DNA of 32,973 nucleotides from Ahrensia sp. (GCA_028817895.1 JAPPOQ010000034.1:1-32973), one strand, 5' to 3'; positions 7,783 to 17,546 are shown, counted from the first letter of the stretch. Translations and numbers: made by a program. Notes: generated from the sequence alone by a model not told the origin.

Positions 7783-8022
7783 TCAGCCGTTCTCTTCACC
7801 GTCGAAAATGCGCAGCGGCTCGCTGGGCATGATCGTTGAGATCGCGTGCTTGTAAACCAGTTGAGAATTGCCATCTCGACGCAACAACAAGCAAAAATTG
7901 TCAAACCAGGTGACGATTCCCGTCAGTTTGACACCGTTAACCAGAAAAATGGTCAGTGAAATCTTGTTTCTTCGCACATTGTTAAGAAAGGCATCCTGCA
8001 GGTTTTGTTGTTTTTCAGGCAT
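7783..8022 (-). CDS. hfq: RNA chaperone Hfq
   Basis: Hfq forms a hexameric ring that pairs small RNAs with target mRNAs. The 79-residue product shows the Sm1 region ([19 protein letters not shown]) and the Sm2 signature YKHAIST, and the length fits the short alphaproteobacterial form. The ATG has GAAGG about 8 bases upstream. The gene lies between trkH (51 bases upstream) and hflX (98 bases downstream, counted to GTG 7684). Confidence 0.98.
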   Translation of the reverse strand: MPEKQQNLQDAFLNNVRRNKISLTIFLVNGVKLTGIVTWFDNFCLLLRRDGNSQLVYKHAISTIMPSEPLRIFDGEENG

Positions 8023-8073
8023 GACCCCGACCTTCTTTGCTCACCGCTCCAGCCTCAATATAGATGCAGACCG

Positions 8074-9582
8074 TCATTTCGCAACGCTGCCGGGTCGCAC
8101 CCGTCTTTCTGCCCAATCGGTGCGCCAGAAACTGAAGCTGAACAGACCAAATATGGCCAGCACTTCAAGGCGCCCCAGCAGCATGACGGCCATCAGCGCC
8201 CATTTCGACGCTGCCGAGAAGGCATGGTAGTCTGGCCAGTCCGGCATATCCGGCGCTGCCCAACCGGATTCATAGACCGGTCCTGCGGTGGAAAAATTCA
8301 CCACCGTCGCCGTGAGCGCAGCCTCAAACTCCACTCCACTTGATGCGATGATGATCGTACCGAGACCGATCACCAGCAAAGTGGCCAGGAAGAAGCTCCA
8401 AATCGCCTTCATAACTTCAATATCGCGCGTCGCAGTTCCAAAATGGCGCGAACGGACGGCATTTGGATAAATCAGCTTGTCCAACTCACCCCAGCTTTGC
8501 ACGAACATGGCACCCAGTCGGTAGTGCTTGATGCCGCCGGATGTCGAATAGGCACTCGCACCCAGGAACACGACAAACAACACCACAACGAGCGGCAAAA
8601 GCGCGAAAACGCCGGGGCGTGATTCAACACCGGACGTTGCCACCAGACTGGATGCGGCCAGAAACCCTTCGGCAAGCGCGGTCACGATCGCACCCTGCTC
8701 ATTTGCCGAGCCGGTTGCGATCAGAACCGTGACCAACAGCGCCAGTGCGATCGTCAAGGCAATGATGGAATAGCTTTCGCGATGCCGGCCAAGTCTCTTG
8801 AACTCGCCGCCAAGCAGCATGCTTTGCCAGAAAATGCTGGTCGCGCCGAGCAGCAGGAACAAGCCAAAAATCACCATGCCAACGCGACCGAGAACCTGAT
8901 CCAGCGTTGTCTCAAACGGCAAAAAGCCTCCCGTCGAGATGGCTGCCATGGCAAGCAGCACGGCATCTGATGCCGATACGGCTGTCAGGAAAAACGCCAG
9001 AAAGGACAAGGCGGTCGATCCGACATAGATGATCGCGAATCGCCCGGCCAGCTGCACCATACGTCGCTGCACCTGCGCCTGATCGGAATGCGCGATCAAT
9101 GTGCGTGTGTGGCTGGTCAAACCGCCAATACCGAGCGGCGCCACGATCAGGATCAGGCTGATGATCCACAAATACCCCCCAAACCACTGCAATTGGGATC
9201 GCCAGAATATCAGTGCGCGAGGCCAGGTCTCCAGGGTCTGGATCACGCTCGACCCTGATGTCGTCAAGCCAGACACTGCTTCGAACATGGAATCGGAAAA
9301 ATTGAGTGCCGATATGTCAAATATCGGTATCGCAGCGACCAAAGGCAGCGTGAGCCAAACAAGCGCGACGAGCGCCAGCCTCCCGATCCGGGGCATGCGT
9401 CGTTGCCGGTGCAAAATTCCCAGAACCAGTGCGGCAAAAAGAAAGCCGCCCAAAAGAAGGTAGATCGAAAGACGCAGTGCCACGTCATACTCGCTGTTCA
9501 ACAGCCCCACAAAAATGGGCCCGGCAAGCGAGGCCGTCATCATCAGCCCAAGGCAGGCGCAGTAGAACAGGACTGCAAGCAT
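8074..9582 (-). CDS. trkH: Trk potassium uptake membrane subunit TrkH
   Basis: TrkH is the ion-conducting subunit of the Trk potassium uptake system, gated by the TrkA protein encoded just upstream. The roughly 502 residues contain many hydrophobic helices and the selectivity-filter loops, seen as GLTTSGSSVI and AISTGGFLPFET. The frame is open from 9666, but that would overlap trkA. ATG 9582 begins MLAVLFYCACLGLMM, a membrane helix, and has GAGGA about 10 bases upstream, so I chose it. The gap to trkA is 19 bases, so the two are surely co-transcribed. Confidence 0.94.
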   Translation of the reverse strand: MLAVLFYCACLGLMMTASLAGPIFVGLLNSEYDVALRLSIYLLLGGFLFAALVLGILHRQRRMPRIGRLALVALVWLTLPLVAAIPIFDISALNFSDSMFEAVSGLTTSGSSVIQTLETWPRALIFWRSQLQWFGGYLWIISLILIVAPLGIGGLTSHTRTLIAHSDQAQVQRRMVQLAGRFAIIYVGSTALSFLAFFLTAVSASDAVLLAMAAISTGGFLPFETTLDQVLGRVGMVIFGLFLLLGATSIFWQSMLLGGEFKRLGRHRESYSIIALTIALALLVTVLIATGSANEQGAIVTALAEGFLAASSLVATSGVESRPGVFALLPLVVVLFVVFLGASAYSTSGGIKHYRLGAMFVQSWGELDKLIYPNAVRSRHFGTATRDIEVMKAIWSFFLATLLVIGLGTIIIASSGVEFEAALTATVVNFSTAGPVYESGWAAPDMPDWPDYHAFSAASKWALMAVMLLGRLEVLAIFGLFSFSFWRTDWAERRVRPGSVAK

Positions 9583-9601
9583 TGGCGTCGTGTCCTCTTG
9601 G

Positions 9602-10978
9602 TCAGAAGAAGTCCAGACTGACCCGAAACATCTGCTCAACCTGCTTGACGCGTTCGGCGGTTGCAAACATCACTACGCGATCCTTGGCCTGGATCACCGT
9701 ACCGCCATCGGGCACATGAGCCTCGTCGCCCCGATAAATTCCACCAATGCGAACACCATCAGGAAGGTCCAACTCGCGCAACGGCGTTCCAACCAGTGTG
9801 GACGTTTCCAGCGCTTCGGCCTCAATTATCTCGGCAGCGCCGTTTTGCACGGAGTGCACGCCGCGAATGCGTCCGCGCCGCACATGCTGGAGAATTTTTG
9901 AGATGGTCACCGATCGCGGATTGAGATGAGCGTCAATGCCAAGCGTCTTGGTGAATTCGTAGTAGCTCGTATTGTTGAGCAGAGCGAGATTCGCCTCACA
10001 GCCCAGCCTTTTGGCCATGACGCTTGAAAGAATATTCACCTGATCATCATTGGTCAGCGCAACCATCAGATCGGCATGCTCAACGTCAGCTTCCAACAAG
10101 ATCTGCTGATCTAGCGCGCTGCCATGCAACACCACGGTGCGTGCCAACTGATCCGCAATGTCGACAGCCCTTTCGCGTGAATTTTCAACCACTTTGACCC
10201 GAGCATGCCTTTGGCGGGACTCAATGGCAGCGGCAACGTAAAGCCCGATATTGCCGCCGCCCACGATGACGATGCGGCTAGCAGCCGGTTCCTCATGGCC
10301 AAAAATATTGAGTGTGCGCCGAACCCGGTCGCTGCGCACCACAACATAGGCAAGATCACCCGCAATCATGCCGTCTGTGACGTGCGGAACGAACAACTGC
10401 CCATTGCGGTAGAGCCCAACCACAACCGCCGAAAGGTCGGGAAACAACTCGCTCAACTGGCCCAACGGCGTATCGATGACCGGACAGTCCTCCATACACT
10501 CGATGGCGATCATCGACATATGGCCATCAGCGAACTGAACAACATCGGTCGCGCCCGGCAAGGCGATGCGCCGCAGCACCATCTCACCAACCTCAATCTC
10601 GGGTGAAATGATTACGTCGATCGGCATATGCTCACGCGAAAACAAATCGCGATAATGCGATTGCAGGTAGTTTTGAGCCCTGATCCGAGCGACCTTCACC
10701 GGCACGTTGAAAAGGGAATGCGCCACCTGGCAGGCCACCATATTGACCTCGTCATACAGTGTCACCGCGATGACCATGTCGGCGTCTTCGGACCCGGCGG
10801 CCTCCAGAATGTCCGGCTGTGAACCGTGCCCAACAATTCCGCGCACATCGAGCTGATCGCGAATTTTCTGAACTAGTGAGGCAGAATTGTCGATCACGGT
10901 GACATCATTGCCCTCCGACGACAGACGCTCAGCAATGCCGTAGCCAACCTGGCCGGCCCCGCAAATGATGAGTTTCAT
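9602..10978 (-). CDS. trkA: Trk potassium regulatory NAD-binding protein TrkA
   Basis: TrkA is the cytoplasmic ring protein that gates TrkH in response to nucleotides. The 458 residues hold two RCK repeats. The first starts at once with the Rossmann motif GAGQVGYGIAERL (residues 6-18) and the second with VGGGNIGLYVAAAIE near residue 235; each is followed by an RCK-C domain. The length is typical. ntrX lies 48 bases upstream and trkH 19 bases downstream, so the ntrYX signalling pair and potassium uptake probably share a transcript. The ribosome site is weak. Confidence 0.97.
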   Translation of the reverse strand: MKLIICGAGQVGYGIAERLSSEGNDVTVIDNSASLVQKIRDQLDVRGIVGHGSQPDILEAAGSEDADMVIAVTLYDEVNMVACQVAHSLFNVPVKVARIRAQNYLQSHYRDLFSREHMPIDVIISPEIEVGEMVLRRIALPGATDVVQFADGHMSMIAIECMEDCPVIDTPLGQLSELFPDLSAVVVGLYRNGQLFVPHVTDGMIAGDLAYVVVRSDRVRRTLNIFGHEEPAASRIVIVGGGNIGLYVAAAIESRQRHARVKVVENSRERAVDIADQLARTVVLHGSALDQQILLEADVEHADLMVALTNDDQVNILSSVMAKRLGCEANLALLNNTSYYEFTKTLGIDAHLNPRSVTISKILQHVRRGRIRGVHSVQNGAAEIIEAEALETSTLVGTPLRELDLPDGVRIGGIYRGDEAHVPDGGTVIQAKDRVVMFATAERVKQVEQMFRVSLDFF

Positions 10979-11026
10979 AGGTTTGTCACTGCGCGTGCAG
11001 CTCCGCGATCCCTGTGCAGGCGGCCC

Positions 11027-12388
11027 TTATATGCCAAGCGACTTCAATTTACGATGCAGGGCAGATCGTTCCATGCCCACAAAGGTCGCCGTTCTTGAGA
11101 TATTGCCTCCAAAGCGGGTGATCTGCGCGACCAGATAATCGCGCTCAAACACTTCGCGCGCCTCGCGCAGAGGCAGCGAAATGAGTTGCCCGTCACCCAT
11201 ACCCGGGGTGCGCGGGAGCATGTCGCTGATTTCGCCTGGCAATTTATCGGCGCTGACCGCTTCCCCGTCCTCCCCACGCGAGAGGATCATCAATCGTTCC
11301 ACATTGTTGCGCAGCTGACGCAGATTTCCCGGCCATGAATGCGATTGCAGAATGGCCATCGCATCCTCGCCGATGATGCAGGCCTTCACACCGGTCTGCG
11401 CCTCGATCTGCGCCATGAAGGCATCGATCAGTTCCGGCACGTCTTCGCGGCGCTCCGCAAGGCCGGGCACGCTGACCGGCACAACGGCAAGTCGGTGGAA
11501 CAGATCCTCGCGAAACTCACCCTGGGCGATGCGTTCCTGAAGATCGATCGATGTCGAAGACAACACCCGAACATCGACCGCGACCTTGTTGACACCGCCG
11601 ACACGCTGAAACTTTTGCTCGACCAGCACCCGCAATATCTTGTTTTGGGTCTCCCGCGGCATCTCAGCGATTTCGTCGAGCAACAACGTCCCCTTATGCG
11701 CCTCTTCGAGCGCACCGACCTTTGCGTCACGCCCCTCGCCGGCTTCAACTCCGAACAGCTCGATTTCCATATTATCAGGTGTGATGGCAGCAGCATTCAG
11801 CACCACAAATGGACCGTCGGCGCGCAAGGACTGTTTGTGAATGGCTCGCGCAACCGTTTCTTTGCCCGCACCTGAAGGTCCAACAATCATGATGCGTGAA
11901 TTGGTTGGAGCAACTTTTTCAATTGTTGCACGAAGTTGGTTCATCACCACGGAAGACCCGATCATCTCAGGAGAATCAGGCGCTCGTCTTTCGAGGTCCT
12001 TCACCTGTTTGCGCAGACCCGCAGTCTCCAAGGCGCGTTCGGCAAGCAGAATCAAACGATCCGCCTTGAAAGGCTTCTCGATGTAGTCGTAAGCCCCGCG
12101 CTTGATGGCGGATACGGCCGTCTCGATATTGCCATGGCCTGAAATCACCACCACCGGCAGATCGGTGTGAATTTTGCGAATCTCGTCGAGCAGTTCCAGT
12201 CCGTCGAGGCGGCTACCCTGCAACCAGATATCAAGAAAGATCATAGATGGTCGCCGCTCGGCAATCGCAGCCAAAGCGGTATCGCTGTTGCGAGCCGTGC
12301 GCGTTTCGTGCCCCTCATCTTCCAACAGGCCCGATACGAGGTCGCGAATATCGGCCTCGTCATCAACAACCAGAATGTCAGCGGCCAT
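11027..12388 (-). CDS. ntrX: nitrogen response regulator NtrX
   Basis: NtrX is the response regulator partner of NtrY and affects nitrogen metabolism, redox response and cell envelope in alphaproteobacteria. The 453 residues comprise a receiver domain (phosphorylation site D53 in FLDIW), an AAA+ domain with Walker A GPSGAGKE and LLLDEIAEM, and a Fis-type helix-turn-helix at the C-terminus (ISRTATFVGMERSAL). The GAFTGA loop that contacts sigma54 is missing: the segment after ELFG reads VEAGEGRDAKVGALEEAH. This is normal for NtrX and suggests that it does not activate sigma54. A strong AGAGGAGG precedes the ATG, which overlaps the ntrY stop by 11 bases. Confidence 0.97.
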   Translation of the reverse strand: MAADILVVDDEADIRDLVSGLLEDEGHETRTARNSDTALAAIAERRPSMIFLDIWLQGSRLDGLELLDEIRKIHTDLPVVVISGHGNIETAVSAIKRGAYDYIEKPFKADRLILLAERALETAGLRKQVKDLERRAPDSPEMIGSSVVMNQLRATIEKVAPTNSRIMIVGPSGAGKETVARAIHKQSLRADGPFVVLNAAAITPDNMEIELFGVEAGEGRDAKVGALEEAHKGTLLLDEIAEMPRETQNKILRVLVEQKFQRVGGVNKVAVDVRVLSSTSIDLQERIAQGEFREDLFHRLAVVPVSVPGLAERREDVPELIDAFMAQIEAQTGVKACIIGEDAMAILQSHSWPGNLRQLRNNVERLMILSRGEDGEAVSADKLPGEISDMLPRTPGMGDGQLISLPLREAREVFERDYLVAQITRFGGNISRTATFVGMERSALHRKLKSLGI

Positions 12389-14654
12389 CGGGCCCCTCCT
12401 CTACGCTACTTGCACTCATGTCGTGGGTGTCGGAAAGAGCCTGCAAGGCGGGCAGCGACACACGCACCATGGCGCCACGTCCCCCCTGCGCGACACTCGG
12501 CGCATCGCGCAACTCAATCGATCCATGGTGCTCTTCTACAATCTTGCCAACAATGGCGAGGCCGAGTCCCGTGCCCTTTTCCCGCGTTGTCATGTAGGGT
12601 TCCAAAAGCCTCTGGCGGTTTTCAGCAGGCAGGCCTTTGCCGTTGTCGATGACATCGATGACATGGCGATCACCGGATTGGGACGCCCGAATGTCGATGC
12701 ACGGCCCCTCACCCTCTTCAAAGACGACATCTTCCATGGCTTCCGTCGCGTTTTTGACCAAATTGCCGAAAGCCTGCGTCAAAAGCCTTGTGTCGAAGCG
12801 CGCAAATAGTGGTTGGGTGCCAAGATCGACTTCGAAGGAAATGTCGGGATTTGAAACTTTCAGCAGGAAGACCGCCTCTCGAACGGCTTCCGCCAGATCA
12901 CCTTCGACCATGCTCGGCTTGGGCATGCGTGCGAAAGACGAGAACTCGTCCACCATACGGCCGATATCCGCGACCTGCCGCACAATCGTGTCCGTGCATT
13001 GGTCAAAGACTTCGCGGTCCTGCGTGATCACCTTGCCGTAGCGTCGGCGGATGCGCTCGGCTGACAGTTGTATCGGCGTCAGCGGATTCTTGATTTCGTG
13101 CGCGATGCGACGGGCGACATCCGCCCAGGCGGAGGTCCGCTGGGCGGAAACAAGGTCCGTGATGTCATCAATGGTGATGACACGGGATTCTTCCTGACCG
13201 GTCTTGGTGTCCCCCGTCACCTGCACGTTTAATGTCCGCTCTTCTCCGCCGCGCATAAGCGTGATCTGCTCGCGGTGATCCGCCTTTCTTGCCGACTTCG
13301 CCGCCTCCAGCACGGCCGCGAGTTCGGGGCTGACCTTCTCCAGCCGCTTGCCAACCAGTTCGGCATTTTCATCTGCGAGCACCCGCAAGGCCGACCGATT
13401 GGCAATGGCCACACGCCCTTCCGCGCTGATGCCGATAACGCCGGCCGTGACGCCGGACAGCACGGCCTCGGTGAAACGGCGGCGATTGTCGATCTGTTCT
13501 TGATTGTCGAGAATCTCGTCGCGCTGCGAGCGCAGTTCCAGTGTCATCAGGTTGAATGTGTCCGTCAGCGACCGCAATTCGCCTTCCGACTTTGATGCAG
13601 GAACGGTGACAGCAAGATTGCCCGCCGCAATCTCATCCGCCGCTGAAATCAGCCGCCGGATCGGCTCCACAAGTCGATCCGCCACGGCAATTCCCATCCA
13701 TATTGCGGACAGCAAGATCGTAAGGCAGATGCCAACATACAAAAGCGCAAACGCAATCTGAAGTGGCAAACGTCCGCTCTCCAGCACCTCGTATTCCTGG
13801 GTGATTTCGCGCATCAACTGAATGGAGTTGAGGACCGCTGGATCGACGGAACTCACCGCATAAAGGTAGCGGTCATCGGCAAAACCGGAGAGTTTGAAGG
13901 CGCACATTGCGAGATTTTGCGTGCGCGGCTGAATGCACGCCGGCCGACCGTCTGCCGCTAAATCAAGCAGACCGGTTTCAGGCGGCGGAATGCTCGACTG
14001 CGAGGGAATATTGGCCTCCAGGGTTGCCGTCCCATCCTGGCGAACAATCGAGACGCCGACCAAGCCCCGCGCGCGCGCCTGCCCTGTCATAATGTCCTGG
14101 AACCCGCGCGGATCGAGCCGCAAGCGATCCAAATTGCGGTTCATAAACAAGCCCATATTCACCGCATGGCCATTGAGCGAACTGGTTGCCTGATCGACAT
14201 AGGATTGCGCCACGGAAATGGAGTTGTCGACAATCGTGCGGGTGCGATTATCAAAAATGCGATCCAGGCCCAGATCGAGCGTAATTCCGGCAACTATTGC
14301 GACCACGATTGCTGGAAAGGCTGCCACGACCCCAAACAGGCCGACGATGCGAATATGCATGCGGGCCGCTGCACGCCCCCGGCGCCTCGCCAGCAGCAAA
14401 ACGCGCACTTCCCGTACGACAAGAAGCAGCATAATGCCGACAAACACCGCATTGATCGAAAGAACAGTGAGGATAACGGTGCCCGTCGGTTCCAGCGGAG
14501 TGAGCCCCAGCAGGATCAGAAAGGAGGCAAATCCAAAGGCGATGGCCACGATCACCACAGCCAAGCCGAATTTTCGCGCATAACGCAGTGTCGACGGACC
14601 CTGACGGGCCGGGTCGAGCACAAGTTTACCCGGTGCGATGTCGGCGGACGTCAT
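12378..14654 (-). CDS. ntrY: nitrogen sensor histidine kinase NtrY
   Basis: NtrY is the membrane sensor kinase that phosphorylates NtrX. From ATG 14654 (MTSADIAPG) the product has 758 residues. It contains N-terminal membrane helices, a periplasmic part, a further helix followed by a HAMP domain (ADRLVEPIRRLISAADEI), a PAS domain, the HisKA box with the phosphorylated His in [11 protein letters not shown], and the ATPase motifs NLVKNATEAMED, DNGKGLP and GTGLGLAIV. The frame is open from 14756, but those extra 34 residues are not family-like, and tandem palindromes lie there. The ribosome site at 14654 is weak. It is the first gene of the ntrY-ntrX-trkA-trkH run. Confidence 0.95.
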   Translation of the reverse strand: MTSADIAPGKLVLDPARQGPSTLRYARKFGLAVVIVAIAFGFASFLILLGLTPLEPTGTVILTVLSINAVFVGIMLLLVVREVRVLLLARRRGRAAARMHIRIVGLFGVVAAFPAIVVAIVAGITLDLGLDRIFDNRTRTIVDNSISVAQSYVDQATSSLNGHAVNMGLFMNRNLDRLRLDPRGFQDIMTGQARARGLVGVSIVRQDGTATLEANIPSQSSIPPPETGLLDLAADGRPACIQPRTQNLAMCAFKLSGFADDRYLYAVSSVDPAVLNSIQLMREITQEYEVLESGRLPLQIAFALLYVGICLTILLSAIWMGIAVADRLVEPIRRLISAADEIAAGNLAVTVPASKSEGELRSLTDTFNLMTLELRSQRDEILDNQEQIDNRRRFTEAVLSGVTAGVIGISAEGRVAIANRSALRVLADENAELVGKRLEKVSPELAAVLEAAKSARKADHREQITLMRGGEERTLNVQVTGDTKTGQEESRVITIDDITDLVSAQRTSAWADVARRIAHEIKNPLTPIQLSAERIRRRYGKVITQDREVFDQCTDTIVRQVADIGRMVDEFSSFARMPKPSMVEGDLAEAVREAVFLLKVSNPDISFEVDLGTQPLFARFDTRLLTQAFGNLVKNATEAMEDVVFEEGEGPCIDIRASQSGDRHVIDVIDNGKGLPAENRQRLLEPYMTTREKGTGLGLAIVGKIVEEHHGSIELRDAPSVAQGGRGAMVRVSLPALQALSDTHDMSASSVEEGPDGR

Positions 14655-14684
14655 GGATCGGCAAACAGCCTGACTGGAGACAAT

Positions 14685-14721
14685 GTTGCGAATTTGCAAC
14701 GAAATGTGGCGAGATTGCAAC
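14685..14721. promoter_or_regulatory. tandem palindromic operator candidate upstream of ntrY
   Basis: GTTGCGAATTTGCAAC (14685-14700) is a 16-base palindrome with one mismatched pair. GTGGCGAGATTGCAAC (14706-14721) repeats it 21 bases away with 13 of 16 bases identical. The spacing is two helical turns, typical for paired dimer binding. The array ends 31 bases before the chosen ntrY start. An adjacent CAATGTTG (14681-14688) fits CAA-N2-TTG, a motif reported, as I recall, for NtrX binding. Confidence 0.5.
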
Positions 14722-14771
14722 AACCATGACGGGATCACGCGGCTGCTCAACAGCAATTCACATCGCTATGG

Positions 14772-15269
14772 TTAGCGCTGCAAAGCCTCAAGCAGTCCGG
14801 TCAAAGCCGCATCGACTGTCAAGGCCCTGATCTGCGCACGGCTTGCATCTGGATGCGCGTCCTGAAACCTGTACTCAATGGCCGCTACACCAGCGTCCGT
14901 GCTGGCAACACCGACATAAACCAGCCCAACCGGCTTGTGCGCAGTGCCACCACCCGGCCCGGCAATTCCGGTAACGGCCACGGCAAACTGGGCGTCTGAG
15001 TGGTTCAAAGCGCCCTGCGCCATGGCCTCGGCGACGGGTGCAGACACCGCTCCATGCGCCGCGATAAGGCTTTCGGGAACACCCAGCATGGCAATTTTTG
15101 CCGGATTTGAATAGGTGACGAATCCGCGATCAAGGGCCGCCGAAGACCCGGGCACCTCAGTGATGGAAGCGGCGATCAACCCGCCCGTGCAGGATTCGGC
15201 AGTGGCGACCATCACACCGCGTTGCGATGCCAGCGCCACCAACTTTGCAGCAAGCGTTTCAACCGACAT
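14772..15269 (-). CDS. pncC: nicotinamide-nucleotide amidase (CinA C-terminal domain family)
   Basis: The enzyme is predicted to deamidate nicotinamide mononucleotide to nicotinic acid mononucleotide in the NAD salvage cycle. The 165 residues are a stand-alone CinA C-terminal domain, shown by ATAESCTGGLIAASIT near residue 22, GFVTYSN, and the glycine-rich AVTGIAGPGGGT. No N-terminal MoCF-like domain is present, which is usual in Rhizobiales. The ATG overlaps the end of ispDF by 11 bases. The substrate role is from family knowledge; in older annotation it is called competence-damage protein. Confidence 0.93.
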   Translation of the reverse strand: MSVETLAAKLVALASQRGVMVATAESCTGGLIAASITEVPGSSAALDRGFVTYSNPAKIAMLGVPESLIAAHGAVSAPVAEAMAQGALNHSDAQFAVAVTGIAGPGGGTAHKPVGLVYVGVASTDAGVAAIEYRFQDAHPDASRAQIRALTVDAALTGLLEALQR

Positions 15270-16440
15270 GGCTCATCACCACAGTTGCCGTCGCGAGGGC
15301 GGTCATACCCTCTTCCCGCCCGACATAGCCAAGCCGTTCATTGGTGGTTGCCTTCACCCCCACTCTCGCGACTTCGATGCCGATGCAATCGGCGATTTCA
15401 GCACGCATCGCATCTCGATGCCGACCGATCTTGGGCGCTTCACAAATCAGCGTCACATCGCAATGCGTGATCTGGCCACCGCGCTCGCGGACCCGTCGCG
15501 CCGCGTGCTCCAGAAATTGCCGGGAACGAGCATCCTTCCATTGCGGATCGCTTGGCGGAAAATGTGAACCGATGTCTCCGTCGGCAATGGCGGAAAGCAG
15601 CGCATCTGTAAGCGCATGCAGCCCGACATCCGCATCGGAATGGCCGTCCAACCCGCGGTCGTGATCGAGTTGCACACCGCACAGCCAAAGCGATTTTCCC
15701 ACGGCCCAGCGATGCGTGTCATAGCCGTGACCGACGCGAATATCGGGGGCTGTGGCTGTTTTTGCCTGTGCCGCCTGCATGTCTTGCCTCGTGGTAATCT
15801 TCATATTGTCGCGATTGCCCTCGACAAGAGCAACTTTCAGCCCCGCCCATTCCGCCAGTGCGCAGTCATCTGTGAAACTGTCCAAGCCTTTCATGGCTGC
15901 AGATTCATGCGCGGCCAAAATTGTTGGAAAGTCAAAGCCCTGCGGCGTTTGGGCCACATAAAGACCATTGCGCTCGACGGTTTCAACGACCAGGCCATCA
16001 GCACCGCGTTTCACCGTGTCCGCCACGGGCAAACTGGGCAATGCCGCCTGTTGCGGCGTGATGCCACCGATCACGCGCGCAATGGTGCTGGCATCCACAA
16101 ACGGACGCGCTGCGTCATGGATAAGCACGTTTTGCGGTGCATGCACCTTCAATGCGCGCAGCCCTTCAAGAACGGAGGCCTGGCGCGTGGCGCCACCCGA
16201 TACCGGCTCGAGCAGTTTGTCATGTTCGACAGTGCCTTGGCGATAAAGATCCCCATCATCCCGGTGAATGACCACAACGCATTGGCTGATTTCGCCTTCG
16301 GTCAAAAAAAAGTCCAGCGCCCTTTGCAAGACACTGCGGCCACCTAGCATTCGGTATTGCTTGGGTCCCGCATCGTCACCCATGCGCGACCCACGACCCG
16401 CCGCGACTATGACCACTGCTGTTTTTGCCCGTGTCTGCAT
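15259..16440 (-). CDS. ispDF: bifunctional IspD/IspF enzyme of the MEP isoprenoid pathway
   Basis: The fusion makes CDP-methylerythritol from MEP and CTP (IspD part) and later cyclises CDP-ME 2-phosphate to the 2,4-cyclodiphosphate (IspF part). The 393 residues show the IspD nucleotide loop VIVAAGRGSRMG (about 11-22) and DAARPFV in the first 225 residues. The IspF half starts at RVGHGYDTHRW, with the metal site GHSDADVGLHALTDA and DIGSHFPPSD. Fusion of the two is typical for alphaproteobacteria. The gene is divergent from dusB, about 75 bases apart. The ribosome site at ATG 16440 is weak. Confidence 0.97.
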   Translation of the reverse strand: MQTRAKTAVVIVAAGRGSRMGDDAGPKQYRMLGGRSVLQRALDFFLTEGEISQCVVVIHRDDGDLYRQGTVEHDKLLEPVSGGATRQASVLEGLRALKVHAPQNVLIHDAARPFVDASTIARVIGGITPQQAALPSLPVADTVKRGADGLVVETVERNGLYVAQTPQGFDFPTILAAHESAAMKGLDSFTDDCALAEWAGLKVALVEGNRDNMKITTRQDMQAAQAKTATAPDIRVGHGYDTHRWAVGKSLWLCGVQLDHDRGLDGHSDADVGLHALTDALLSAIADGDIGSHFPPSDPQWKDARSRQFLEHAARRVRERGGQITHCDVTLICEAPKIGRHRDAMRAEIADCIGIEVARVGVKATTNERLGYVGREEGMTALATATVVMSHVG

Positions 16441-16538
16441 CTTTTCGCTTTGGCATGGCCGCCAAGCATCAGCAACCGCTTGCGCCCAATCGCAGGACTG
16501 CTTATCAAAGCATCATGAGGGAGAGTTGCACAAAATTC

Positions 16539-17546
16539 ATGCAATCAACTGTATCGGTCGGTGACATTCGACTGAGAAACAGGGCTTTGCTTGCGCCAAT
16601 GTCGGGCGTTTCCGACGCGCCTTTTCGGCGGCTGGCATGGCGTTTTGGAGCCGGAATGGTTGTCAGCGAAATGGTAGCCAGCGAAGCGCTTAGCAGCGGT
16701 CAGGAAGAGATGCGGCTGAAGGTGGAGAACGCCGGACTTCCCGTCCACATGGTTCAGCTTGCCGGCAAAGACCCGGCCTGGATGCGCGAGGCAACAAGCA
16801 TCGCCGAGGGATCGGGCGCTGACATCATCGACATCAATATGGGGTGTCCGTCAAAGCGGGTGACAAATGGCTATGCGGGTTCTGCCCTCATGCGCGATCT
16901 CGACCATGCCCGAAGACTGATCGATGCCGTTGTCGAGACTGCAAGCGTGCCGGTCACGTTGAAAATGCGGCTCGGTTGGGATGAGTCGTCCATCAACGCA
17001 CCGCAACTGGCACGCCTGGCAGAAGATGCCGGGGTGCAGATGATCACTGTGCATGGGCGCACACGCAATCAGTTTTACAAGGGTCAGGCAAACTGGTCGC
17101 TTGTGCGGGACGTGCGCAACGCAACCAGCCTGCCTCTTGTAGTCAATGGCGACATCGCATCCACCCAACAGGCCCGAGCGGCACTGGCTGCTAGCGGTGC
17201 CGATGCAGTCATGATTGGTCGCGCTTCCTATGGTGCGCCATGGCTGCCCGGACAGATCGGGGCGAACCTTGATGGACATAGCCCGGTCGCGCAGCCAAGG
17301 GGGTCGGCCTTCGCTGAGCTGGTTGGCGAGCATTATGAGGCTATGTTGGCGCATTATGGCGTCGCTCTGGGCCTTCGAAATGCCCGCAAACATCTGGCTT
17401 GGTACAGCCAATGGCTGGATCAGTCGGCCATCGATGGTGGCATCCGCAAGGAACTGATGACATCCCAGGACGTCTATCAGATCATGTCGTTGATCCGGAT
17501 AGTCTTCGCTGGGCCCCTCGCTGAAAATGCGAGGCAGGCTGCGTGA
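16539..17546 (+). CDS. dusB: tRNA-dihydrouridine synthase (DusB/NifR3 type)
   Basis: Dus enzymes reduce uridines in the D-loop of tRNA using FMN and NADPH. The product shows NRALLAPMSGVSDAPFR near the N-terminus, the family signature IDINMGCPSKRV with the catalytic Cys, ITVHGRTR, and VNGDIAS and MIGRASYGAPW for FMN phosphate binding. The frame is open from 16425. I chose ATG 16539 because the family N-terminus (VGDIRLRNRA) follows directly and GGGAG lies about 15 bases upstream; ATG 16515 is the alternative. Its stop overlaps the ntrB GTG by 4 bases, the classic nifR3-ntrB-ntrC operon. Confidence 0.95.
   Translation: MQSTVSVGDIRLRNRALLAPMSGVSDAPFRRLAWRFGAGMVVSEMVASEALSSGQEEMRLKVENAGLPVHMVQLAGKDPAWMREATSIAEGSGADIIDINMGCPSKRVTNGYAGSALMRDLDHARRLIDAVVETASVPVTLKMRLGWDESSINAPQLARLAEDAGVQMITVHGRTRNQFYKGQANWSLVRDVRNATSLPLVVNGDIASTQQARAALAASGADAVMIGRASYGAPWLPGQIGANLDGHSPVAQPRGSAFAELVGEHYEAMLAHYGVALGLRNARKHLAWYSQWLDQSAIDGGIRKELMTSQDVYQIMSLIRIVFAGPLAENARQAA

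Noticed and set aside
11027-12388. NtrX as a damaged sigma54 activator because GAFTGA is missing
   Set aside because: Loss of GAFTGA is the normal state of NtrX proteins in alphaproteobacteria, not a defect.
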